Source: an uncultured Rubripirellula sp. (GTDB lineage: Bacteria; Planctomycetota; Planctomycetia; Pirellulales; Pirellulaceae). From it: 64,000 bases of DNA. The number at the start of each line of letters is the position of its first letter. Position 1 is the first letter of the stretch. Below the pieces are notes generated by a model. It saw only the letters and a list, made by a program, of their open reading frames with translations, was not told where the DNA came from and did not search any database. Below are positions 56,652-64,000 of the stretch, in pieces. The position numbers and the translations under genes are program-made. The stretch is from contig CALJHC010000003.1 of NCBI GenBank assembly GCA_938075415.1, positions 744,001-808,000 on the forward strand. Reading direction: 5' to 3'.

Positions 56652-56800
56652 TTCATACCATCGGTTCTCAGACTCTTTCAATAATCACTTTTACTGCACC
56701 GACTCAATGAAAGACTCACCCAAAACAATGGCCCTTCAGTAAGAAAATCGCCTCGACAAAATTTCGACTCACGCTGCGTTAACACACTCTCTTGATGTGA

Positions 56801-56812
56801 TCGATTAATCGA
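56801..56812. promoter_or_regulatory. 12-base palindrome upstream of ppk
   Basis: TCGATTAATCGA at 56801-56812 is a perfect palindrome, 75 bases before the ppk start codon. The size and position suit an operator. A TGCTATGTT at about 56826 resembles an extended -10 element but no matching -35 is clear. Confidence 0.35.
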
Positions 56813-56886
56813 AACACGGTGAAATGCTATGTTGAACATCACGCCCAAACGAGCATTGGCTCCAACACATACCAAGAGCAAAAGCA

Positions 56887-59070
56887 TTGAAAAAAACGCT
56901 CAACAAGAACGACACGCAGCAGAATCCGAAGCCTCATGAGCTAATCGGCAATCATTTTATTAATCGGGAGATCAGCTGGCTTGAGTTTAATACTCGCGTA
57001 TTAGATCAAGCCGATGATTCGACTCTTCCACTTCTTGAACGCGCAAAATTCCTTGCGATCACGAGTTCTAATCTCGATGAGTTCATGATGGTGCGAATTG
57101 GAAGCCTTAAACTTCAGCATGATCAAAACTCGCCAGTTCGTGATCCCTCAGGAAAGTCCGTGGGCGAACAACTACAAGCCGTCACCGATGTTTGCAAGAA
57201 ATTGGTGAAACGACAAACAGAGATCTATACAAAAGCAATTGAAATACTTCTTTCCGATTCCGGGATCCATCGAATCAGCCTAGGTGAATGTAACGAGAGA
57301 TGCAGGCATGCAGCCGATCGTCAATTTAACGATTACATACTCCCGATTCTTTCGCCACAAATAATCAACGAAGCACATCCCTTCCCAATGGTTCAAGGTC
57401 TTGGCCTCCACCTCTGCGTCCGAATTAGAAAAACGAAGTCGGAAACAAAGGATCTGGCCAGTCAACAAGAAGAAATTACTTGCGAAAAATTCGATTATGC
57501 GGTCATACCGATTGGAAAGTCCTTGAATCGCATGTTGGCAATGCCCTCCGACAATGGACACTGGTACCTATTGATCGAAGAACTGGTCGAGTTTCACATC
57601 ACTCAGTTTTTCCCGGGCCGAGAAATATTAGAATGTGTTCCATTTCGTATCACTCGAAATGCGGATATCGAACTTCGAGAGGACTCTGCAGCTGACCTCA
57701 CCGTCGGCATGGAGGAAGTGCTCGAAAGTCGAAAACAGTCACGTCCTGTACGCCTTGAATTTCGACAGGGCGCCAGTGATGAGATGCTTCAGTTCCTTTC
57801 AGAACGATTGAATCTAACAAGCCAAGATCTCTATCCAACTGACGGCCCACTGGATCTCACTTATCTTTTTGGAGTGCATAGCCTAAAAGGTTTCGATGAC
57901 CTGAGAGACACCCCATGGCCCGGTCAGCAAAATCCAAACATAGACCCCGCTGATAGCATGTTTGCGAATATTGCGAGGCAAGACCTGCTATTAGTGCATC
58001 CATATGAAAGCTTTGACCCAATTGTTCGTTTGATTGAGGAAGCAGCCGTTGATGCTAATGTACTTGCGATCAAGCAGGTGCTCTATCGAACAAGTCGCGA
58101 CAGCCCAATTGTCTCAGCTCTACAACGAGCCGCACAAAACGGAAAGTATGTCTCCGTCATCGTTGAGCTAAAGGCTCGTTTTGATGAAGCTCGCAACATT
58201 GAGTGGGCCAAAGAAATGGAGCAATCCGGAGTTCAAGTCATCTATGGAATCCGCGGACTCAAAACTCATGCGAAAATCTGCATCATTGTAAGACGTGAAT
58301 CTCAGGGCATCGTTCGATACATGCACTTTGGAACCGGCAACTACAACGAAGTCACTGCGAATATTTATAGTGATGTCTCGTTGTTAACTTGCAAAGATGA
58401 TTTGGGTGCTGAAGCAACCTCGTTCTTCAATGCAATCACTGGCGCCAGCGAACTAAAACACCTCCAAAGAATCTCTGCAGCTCCAGACTCGCTGCGAAAT
58501 CGAATCTTAAATCTGATTGAACAGGAAATAACCCGTTGTAAGCAGGGCCAGCGAGCAGAAATCATTGCGAAAATAAATGCCTTGGTCGATCCAAAAGTCA
58601 TTGAGGCATTTTATCGCGCCAGTCAGGCAGGCGTAAAAATTCAGCTTAACGTTCGAGGTGTCTGCTGCCTCAAACCAGGAGTGCCAGGACTCAGTGAGAA
58701 TATTCAGATTGTCTCAATCATTGATCGATTTCTTGAACACGCACGGATACTTTACTTTCGCCATGGTGGCTCGGCTCAAGTCTTTATTAGCAGCGCGGAT
58801 TGGATGCCTCGCAATTTAGACCGCCGCGTCGAATTACTGATTCCAATCGATGATCACAAGTGTCAAGAAAAACTAATCAACACTCTGCAATCCTACTTCA
58901 AGGATCGAACGAATGCCTGGGTGATGCAACCCGATGGATCTTACCAGCGTATTCGGAAAGCGAATAAAACGTTTAGATCCCAGAAGCACCTTTACGAGAC
59001 TGCGAAACAGGCAATGGTTGATAAGAGGCAAGCTCGTCATGCGCATTTTGAACCGCATAGGCCCAAATAA
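56887..59070 (+). CDS. ppk: Polyphosphate kinase
   Basis: Makes polyphosphate from ATP at the cytoplasmic membrane. The 727-residue protein shows ISWLEFNTRVLDQA and SSNLDEFMMVRIG in the N domain, VHPYESFDP and VLAIKQVLYRTSRDSPIV, the catalytic histidine in GLKTHAKICIIV and a second phospholipase-D-like site near DRFLEHARILYF, plus GTGNYNEVTANIYSD. Translation starts at TTG 56887; an in-frame TGA lies upstream and no nearby ATG exists. Convergent with purB. Confidence 0.96.
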   Translation: MKKTLNKNDTQQNPKPHELIGNHFINREISWLEFNTRVLDQADDSTLPLLERAKFLAITSSNLDEFMMVRIGSLKLQHDQNSPVRDPSGKSVGEQLQAVTDVCKKLVKRQTEIYTKAIEILLSDSGIHRISLGECNERCRHAADRQFNDYILPILSPQIINEAHPFPMVQGLGLHLCVRIRKTKSETKDLASQQEEITCEKFDYAVIPIGKSLNRMLAMPSDNGHWYLLIEELVEFHITQFFPGREILECVPFRITRNADIELREDSAADLTVGMEEVLESRKQSRPVRLEFRQGASDEMLQFLSERLNLTSQDLYPTDGPLDLTYLFGVHSLKGFDDLRDTPWPGQQNPNIDPADSMFANIARQDLLLVHPYESFDPIVRLIEEAAVDANVLAIKQVLYRTSRDSPIVSALQRAAQNGKYVSVIVELKARFDEARNIEWAKEMEQSGVQVIYGIRGLKTHAKICIIVRRESQGIVRYMHFGTGNYNEVTANIYSDVSLLTCKDDLGAEATSFFNAITGASELKHLQRISAAPDSLRNRILNLIEQEITRCKQGQRAEIIAKINALVDPKVIEAFYRASQAGVKIQLNVRGVCCLKPGVPGLSENIQIVSIIDRFLEHARILYFRHGGSAQVFISSADWMPRNLDRRVELLIPIDDHKCQEKLINTLQSYFKDRTNAWVMQPDGSYQRIRKANKTFRSQKHLYETAKQAMVDKRQARHAHFEPHRPK

Positions 59071-59253
59071 CAAGCTTGCTAAAGTCAGGTCTGCGGTGGG
59101 ACATCATCCGATCATCTTAAAAAAGCAAACCTCTTGGCCGATCTCCAAGGCTCATACGTTGGGACAAAATCTAGCTTGGGAAAATTCTCCCTAACGCGAC
59201 TATCAAGTCGAGACCGCTACCGCAAGAACTCACTGAACTGTCGACTGAACGCG

Positions 59254-60702
59254 TTAGAGAATTGCGCCAGGCCGATAGAGAGAAGCATCATGATACTGGC
59301 TCGTGATCTTCTCAATCTTATTCACAACCTTTCCAACCTGAGCAGGTGCGTTACCAATAAAAAGATCTGGGTTCCCAATTGCCGTTGATAACTCATCCAT
59401 CCCCATCGGTATGCGATCATCCTTGGACAGCCTCTCCAACAGGTCATTTTCGTCTGAACCCGAATCTCTCATTTCCAAAGCGGCAGCTACAGCATGCTCT
59501 TTGATTGCTTCATGCGCCGTCTCTCGCCCGACGCCAGATTTGACAGCGGCCACCAAGATTTTTGTGGTACCGAGAAATGGAAGGTATCTCCGTAACTCAC
59601 GATCGATCACCGCGGGATAGGCACCGTAATCACTCAGAACCGTAAGAAATGTTTCCAATTGACCATCCATTGCAAGGAAGGCATCGGGCAACGCGACACG
59701 TCGAACCACGCTGCAACTGACATCCCCTTCATTCCATTGATCACCCAACAGCCCGCCAACCATGGATAAATAACCTCTTAAGATGACCGCAAAGCCATCG
59801 ATTCTTTCGGAGGAACGCGCGTTCATCTTGTGAGGCATTGCAGAGGATCCAACCTGACCCGGTTTAAATCCCTCAGTAGCAAGTTCCGCCCCGGCCATCA
59901 AACGAAGCGTACGTGCGAAGTTTGCGGGACCGGAGGAAATCTGCGTCAGTACCGAAACCACTTCAAAATCAATGGATCGTGGATAAACCTGACCCACCGA
60001 ATCAAAAGAATGCTCAAAGCCCAAAGCCTTTGCGACTCGACTGTCTAGTACCGCGAGTTTCTCAGTGTCACCTTGAAACAGATCCAACATGTCCTGCTGA
60101 GTGCCTACCGGTCCTTTGATCCCGCGAAGAGGCAAGCGAACAATCAGCGAGTTCAAAGATTCAAAGGAATGCAGGATCTCCTCAGCGACGTTTGCAAATC
60201 GCTTACCAATGGTGGTGATTTGAGCAGGAACGTTATGGCTTCGCCCAGCGATCGCCAATTCACTGTATTCGGCTGCCCGTTGACCGATCATTGCAAGACA
60301 AGCCACAAGACGGTCTCGGACCAAATGAAGAGCCGAGAGCATCTGACATAGCTCAACGTTCTCCGTGAGGTCCCGCGACGTCATTCCCTTGTGAATGTGC
60401 TCAAAACCGGCAAGTGCATTGAACTCCTCGATACGAGCCTTCACATCATGCTTGGTTATTCTCTCCCTGGCATCAATTGATGCCAAATCCACTTGATCGA
60501 TGACACCTCGATATGAATCAATCGCTTCCTGCGGTATATCGACGCCTAGATCACGCTGTGTCTCCATCACAGCGATCCAAAAGTTGCGTTCCAACCTTAT
60601 TTTCTGCTCTGGTGACCATATTTCCACCATTGGTGGACTCGCATAACGAGCGGCAAGGATGTTAGGAAGTGGTTGGGTCACGTCGAATTTCCTCGTATTC
60701 AC
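59254..60702 (-). CDS. purB: Adenylosuccinate lyase
   Basis: Fumarase/aspartase-superfamily enzyme acting twice in purine synthesis (SAICAR and adenylosuccinate cleavage). The superfamily signature is GSSAMPHKMNARSSERI, with the conserved EKRITKHDVKA-type region (RERITKHDVKARIEEF), KGMTSRDLTENVE and AGRSHNVPAQ. The protein is 482 residues with a GTG start at 60702. It is convergent with ppk. The length and the TSRDLTENVE spacing suit the longer PurB class. Confidence 0.95.
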   Translation of the reverse strand: MNTRKFDVTQPLPNILAARYASPPMVEIWSPEQKIRLERNFWIAVMETQRDLGVDIPQEAIDSYRGVIDQVDLASIDARERITKHDVKARIEEFNALAGFEHIHKGMTSRDLTENVELCQMLSALHLVRDRLVACLAMIGQRAAEYSELAIAGRSHNVPAQITTIGKRFANVAEEILHSFESLNSLIVRLPLRGIKGPVGTQQDMLDLFQGDTEKLAVLDSRVAKALGFEHSFDSVGQVYPRSIDFEVVSVLTQISSGPANFARTLRLMAGAELATEGFKPGQVGSSAMPHKMNARSSERIDGFAVILRGYLSMVGGLLGDQWNEGDVSCSVVRRVALPDAFLAMDGQLETFLTVLSDYGAYPAVIDRELRRYLPFLGTTKILVAAVKSGVGRETAHEAIKEHAVAAALEMRDSGSDENDLLERLSKDDRIPMGMDELSTAIGNPDLFIGNAPAQVGKVVNKIEKITSQYHDASLYRPGAIL

Positions 60703-60953
60703 ATGAAAAAACAGAAAGAGAAAGTAAAAATGGGAAAACAGGGCAGTTTTGGCAAAGCGTTGTCCCGTCAGTCGTCGATTTCTTAACTTGACATCATCCC
60801 TTGAGCTTTGGGATTCTCCTTAGACCCCCTCGAGAGAAAGGGTCGTCCGTCGAACACCAATTCAACGCACTGTTGCGGTGGATACCATACTGAGTGCTCA
60901 CGCGATCACAATCATACTCGAAGCTTCCGCCTTCTAAATTCTTCGGAATCCGC

Positions 60954-62993
60954 ATGTTGATTCTCCCTGCCGATCACCTAGTCCGTAAAGCTCTGCTGTG
61001 GTTCGGTTCAATCTTTCTTACCTTGCAACTCAACGCGCCTCCACTCGTTGCTCAGGACGCAGTCGTTGCTGAAGTGCAAGACGCAGTCGTTGCCAAGGTC
61101 GCTGACACCCTTGAAAACGAAGGTGCTGAGGAGGGTGAGTACATTGTTGCAACGGATCTCCTTCCCGGATCAGTGGCAGGTTTACTCAGAATCCCGAATC
61201 TGCCAGACCTTGCGGAAGGTTGGTCCAAGACGCACTTGGGTCAATTGTTGCAAGACGACGCGATGCAACCTTATCTGGAATCACAACGTGATCAGGCTAT
61301 TGGTTACCTCAACAGCATAAGCAGTAAAGTTGGACTGAATACCAAGGACTTACAAGATATCTCGTCCGGCGAAGTTGTCGTAGGGTGGCTACCGTTTGCG
61401 AACGACACACGCAGACCATTTGCTCTATGCATCATCGCAGACATCCGAGGTCGTCAAGAGAATGCTGAAAACGCCGCCGAAAAAATTGACGCAGACTTAA
61501 AAAAAGCGGGCTGGGAAAGGTCAGATATCAAACACCGTGGGCATGAGCTTCGAACCTATAACAACAAACCAAAACCAGGGCAATTAAAAGTAGAGCAGAT
61601 TGCCATCTCGATTGATGATTCCAGGATCATTGCAGCTGATCGTGACAGCGTGGTCACTGACCTAATCGATGCCATTGAAGGTGAAGCTGCAACCACTCCA
61701 ATCTCTGAAGAAGATGAATTCAAAATCGTCATGGGACGATCCACCGAGGCGATTGAGCAGCCACTTGAATCTGGTGGCGGAATGATTTCTGGCGAGTGGT
61801 TTGCGAGACCTTTCCAAATGGGCAGAATCATCCGCGAATCCCTTGAAGTGGATCGCGGCAACGATGTTGACATTCTCAACTTACTAGAGAACCAAGGCTT
61901 CGACGCGATCAAAGCCGCAGGTGGTATCCTGGCTGTTGCTGATGACCGCTACGACATTCTTCATCGCGGATACATCCTCGCGCCACCCACTACGGATCTA
62001 CCTAGCAAGTATGAGCTAGCGGCTCGAATGTTGCAGTTTCCGAATTCCGAACTTGCGGAAATCCCGAGTTGGGTTCATGGGGAAATCGCCAGTTTCAGCC
62101 GCATGAATGTCAAAATTGAAGAAGCGTTTTGGGCTTCAGAGACCCTCATTAATGAAGCCTTGGGCGATGATATTTTTCGAGATATTATCGATGGGATTCG
62201 GGACGATAAGGATGGACCGCAAATTGACATCGCAAAAGATGTTCTACCGAATCTGGATGATCAAGTTGTTGTGATCACCGATAACACCACACCTGTGGAT
62301 GTTGGCTCAGAGCGAATGTTAGTCGCCGTCAAGATTCGAGACGCTGCGACAATTAAAGAAGCCATAAGAAAAGCGATGGAAGTAGAACCTGACGCAAAGC
62401 TTGTTGGAGAGCTTGACGGTGCGGATATTTGGCAAGTTGAGCGAGGCACTGGAAGCGACGACTTCGACGAAGATATCTTCACTGATCTCGACCTTGGCTT
62501 CGATGAAGAAATTGTGGAGGAAGCTCCACCGCTTCTGGACCATTGGGCAATCGCTACGGTCGAAAAAGGCCCAGGATCGGATGCACCTTATTTAATCTTC
62601 TCCAACAGTGCGGATCTCATTACAGAGATTGCGACCCGCATCAGCGAGGGAAAAACGAAGGGCCTTGGTCAAGAAGACACGATTGTAAGAGTAACAGAAT
62701 CAATGAATGATCTTGGATGTGTGTCACCCTCACTCGATCGCTGCGTTCGTCTCAAGCTCGCGCTTCGAGCCAAATACGAATTACTCAAGCAGGGAAAACT
62801 TAAAGAGAGTGGTTCCTTTTTGGCGTCGTTTTACCGACGCTTTCTTGCGGGTGAAGGCGATGAGGATGTGAAGCCCATGGACGTCAGTAAACTCCCCGAG
62901 TTGGTCGAAATCAACAAGTACCTACCCGACGGCGGTAGCTACATAGAGACCACCGACAATGGCTGGGCCTTAACAAGCTTTCTGCTGAAGTGA
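60954..62993 (+). CDS. Large secreted protein of unknown function
   Basis: About 679 residues. The ATG at 60954 begins a signal peptide (LLWFGSIFLTLQLNAPPLVA) cleaved near the first Gln. A tandem octapeptide QDAVVAEV/QDAVVAKV follows at the mature N-terminus. The rest is a mixture of acidic helices and strands with recurring SGEVVVGWL, DDQVVVITDN and WAIATVEKGPGS-type stretches, the pattern of planctomycete surface-protein families that recall DUF3352. No catalytic motif or membrane anchor is seen, so it is likely periplasmic or external. An upstream start at 60894 would put 20 polar residues before the signal. Confidence 0.72.
   Translation: MLILPADHLVRKALLWFGSIFLTLQLNAPPLVAQDAVVAEVQDAVVAKVADTLENEGAEEGEYIVATDLLPGSVAGLLRIPNLPDLAEGWSKTHLGQLLQDDAMQPYLESQRDQAIGYLNSISSKVGLNTKDLQDISSGEVVVGWLPFANDTRRPFALCIIADIRGRQENAENAAEKIDADLKKAGWERSDIKHRGHELRTYNNKPKPGQLKVEQIAISIDDSRIIAADRDSVVTDLIDAIEGEAATTPISEEDEFKIVMGRSTEAIEQPLESGGGMISGEWFARPFQMGRIIRESLEVDRGNDVDILNLLENQGFDAIKAAGGILAVADDRYDILHRGYILAPPTTDLPSKYELAARMLQFPNSELAEIPSWVHGEIASFSRMNVKIEEAFWASETLINEALGDDIFRDIIDGIRDDKDGPQIDIAKDVLPNLDDQVVVITDNTTPVDVGSERMLVAVKIRDAATIKEAIRKAMEVEPDAKLVGELDGADIWQVERGTGSDDFDEDIFTDLDLGFDEEIVEEAPPLLDHWAIATVEKGPGSDAPYLIFSNSADLITEIATRISEGKTKGLGQEDTIVRVTESMNDLGCVSPSLDRCVRLKLALRAKYELLKQGKLKESGSFLASFYRRFLAGEGDEDVKPMDVSKLPELVEINKYLPDGGSYIETTDNGWALTSFLLK
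61053..61100 (+). repeat. Two 24-base tandem repeat units
   Basis: CAGGACGCAGTCGTTGCTGA... at 61053-61076 is repeated as CAAGACGCAGTCGTTGCCAA... at 61077-61100, with 5 mismatches by eye. It encodes the QDAVVAEV/QDAVVAKV pair at the mature N-terminus of the secreted protein. Slippage could change its copy number. Confidence 0.7.
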
Positions 62994-63180
62994 GCAATCC
63001 AAACTTCTCGACTCTGGCTGGCTTTCAACGGAGCAGAAAGGGTGTTTTGCAGCGGTGACGCTGTGGCATATGCCGTACCGCCAAAACAAAAGGCGTTCCA
63101 GCTAGCTGACGGCAAAGGCGATGATAAAGGAGAAAGCGAGAGACAACAGTGTCTCAATCCAACTGGACAAGATTGCTTAT

Positions 63181-64000
63181 TCAATCGCCATTCTGCATGA
63201 CTTCTCTTACTACAGCCAGCACTCGCTCTTGCACCTCATCGAGGGTGCCCTCTTGGAATGCCCCGGCTGCCGCTTTGTGACCACCACCGCCGAATTGCCT
63301 GGCGACTTCGTTGCAGTCCATGTGGCAACGACTCCGAAAGCTAAGCTTGAATCCACCGCGAAGCTGACCGACAAAAATGACAGCGGCCTTCGCGCCAGAG
63401 ACTGACAGGGTTGCATTAATCACGTCCTCTGTGTCATTTGGCTCCGCGCCCATGGCTGCAAAGTCTCCTCTAGTAACGTAGGTGTGCATTAGCTCGCCAC
63501 CTAATTCAGAGGAAGTGCGAGAGAGGATAAGGCCGCGTAACTTAAGACGACCTAATGTGTCACGTTCATACAGATCACCGTAGATCTCACTGGGTACCAC
63601 GCCAACATCGATCAATCTTGCAATCACTCGATAAGTCTCTGAAGTAACGCTGCCGAATCGAAACCATCCCGTGTCAGTCGCAATCGCTGCAAACAGTGGC
63701 ATTGCTGAAACGCGATCCAAAGGCACACCAAGGGCATCAGCAGCTTGCACCACCAGATGCCCAGTTGCTTCAGCCTGATAGTCCTTGAACATCGTTGCAC
63801 CTAGATCATCTTCACCGACATGATGATCTAGCACCATCTTGTCAGCCATCGACGATCGAATGACATCACCCATGTCACCAAGTTGAGCCCAAGCACTTGT
63901 GTCAAGGACCATAATGCAGTCGGCTGTTATTTCCTCTGCTTCGACGTGATCGCCGAGCACCTCGATGTTTCCCGCTGGGTCAAGAAACTGCAATGCTGCA
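63181..64000 (-). CDS. DHH-family phosphoesterase NrnA-like, 5'-truncated
   Basis: Phosphoesterase of the NrnA/oligoribonuclease or PAP phosphatase type. The frame is open to the window edge, so the N-terminus with the first DHH motif is missing. Visible parts are MVLDTSAWAQLGDM, the metal-binding MVLDHHVGEDDLG, GWFRFGSVTSETYRVIARLI, and the C-terminal DHHA1 domain ending in FGGGGHKAAAGAFQEG. This set degrades nanoRNA or dephosphorylates pAp. The gene is convergent with the secreted protein upstream. Confidence 0.9.
   Translation of the reverse strand, partial: AALQFLDPAGNIEVLGDHVEAEEITADCIMVLDTSAWAQLGDMGDVIRSSMADKMVLDHHVGEDDLGATMFKDYQAEATGHLVVQAADALGVPLDRVSAMPLFAAIATDTGWFRFGSVTSETYRVIARLIDVGVVPSEIYGDLYERDTLGRLKLRGLILSRTSSELGGELMHTYVTRGDFAAMGAEPNDTEDVINATLSVSGAKAAVIFVGQLRGGFKLSFRSRCHMDCNEVARQFGGGGHKAAAGAFQEGTLDEVQERVLAVVREVMQNGD

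Noticed and set aside
59071..59253. Possible terminator between ppk and purB
   Set aside because: Only a short CTTGG/CCAAG stem exists and no T-run follows.
60703..60786. 27-codon basic ORF with ATG adjacent to the purB start
   Set aside because: It has no SD and abuts the divergent purB start codon, leaving no room for a promoter or leader.

Overview
The window looks like a planctomycete chromosome, most likely from the Pirellulaceae (Rhodopirellula/Blastopirellula type). The evidence is the set of families that are typical of that phylum: a DUF1549/DUF1553 cytochrome with its DUF1501 partner, a cytochrome-DUF2231 membrane protein, a tandem DUF1080 lipoprotein, HpnCDE squalene synthesis, a Ser/Thr kinase next to a divergent sigma-like gene, few recognisable Shine-Dalgarno sites, and housekeeping genes scattered in short operons on both strands. 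No mobile element, CRISPR array, rRNA or tRNA was recognised. Both ends cut genes: glyS at the left and an nrnA-like DHH phosphoesterase at the right.

Layout. 1-7.3 kb: end of glyS; hpnC-hpnD-hpnE on the minus strand, divergent from ispH, so isoprenoid supply and squalene formation lie back to back; then an NhaC-type antiporter. 7.5-15.2 kb: DUF1080 lipoprotein and sulfotransferase (minus); MazG-like pyrophosphohydrolase, a large membrane protein and an ABC ATPase (plus); holA (minus). 15.5-22.9 kb: a modular secreted protein (minus), mnmG, an 860-base spacer with a possible gene remnant, an HTH-receiver regulator and its histidine kinase. 23-27.5 kb: gatA-gatB and two small membrane-protein genes. 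27.6-33.8 kb: hisD-hisC-hisB (minus), threonine aldolase, and a GT-C type membrane glycosyltransferase. 34-41.9 kb: di-heme cytochrome, LplT-like MFS carrier, dapB, thrC with a newly noticed 41-codon membrane ORF upstream, lspA, and a HisN-type phosphatase. 42-46.9 kb: ffh, rpsP, trmD, rplS, a strong terminator, yraN, queC. 47-64 kb: the DUF1501/DUF1553 pair, a YhaM-like nuclease, Ser/Thr kinase, sigma-like protein, cytochrome-DUF2231 protein, ppk, purB, a large secreted protein and the DHH phosphoesterase.

Most of the content is core metabolism and information processing: translation and tRNA modification (glyS, gatAB, mnmG, trmD, rpsP, rplS, queC), protein export and lipoprotein maturation (ffh, lspA), amino-acid synthesis (his, thrC, dapB), isoprenoids (ispH, hpnCDE), purines and polyphosphate (purB, ppk). 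The parts least explained by known families are the ABC ATPase paired with a GATase-like membrane protein and no permease, the inverted HTH-receiver regulator with a soluble kinase, the kinase/sigma-like/cytochrome group, the duplicated-module secreted protein, the terminator whose stem carries the only SD-like site of yraN, and very small ORFs with strong SD sequences or a membrane segment.
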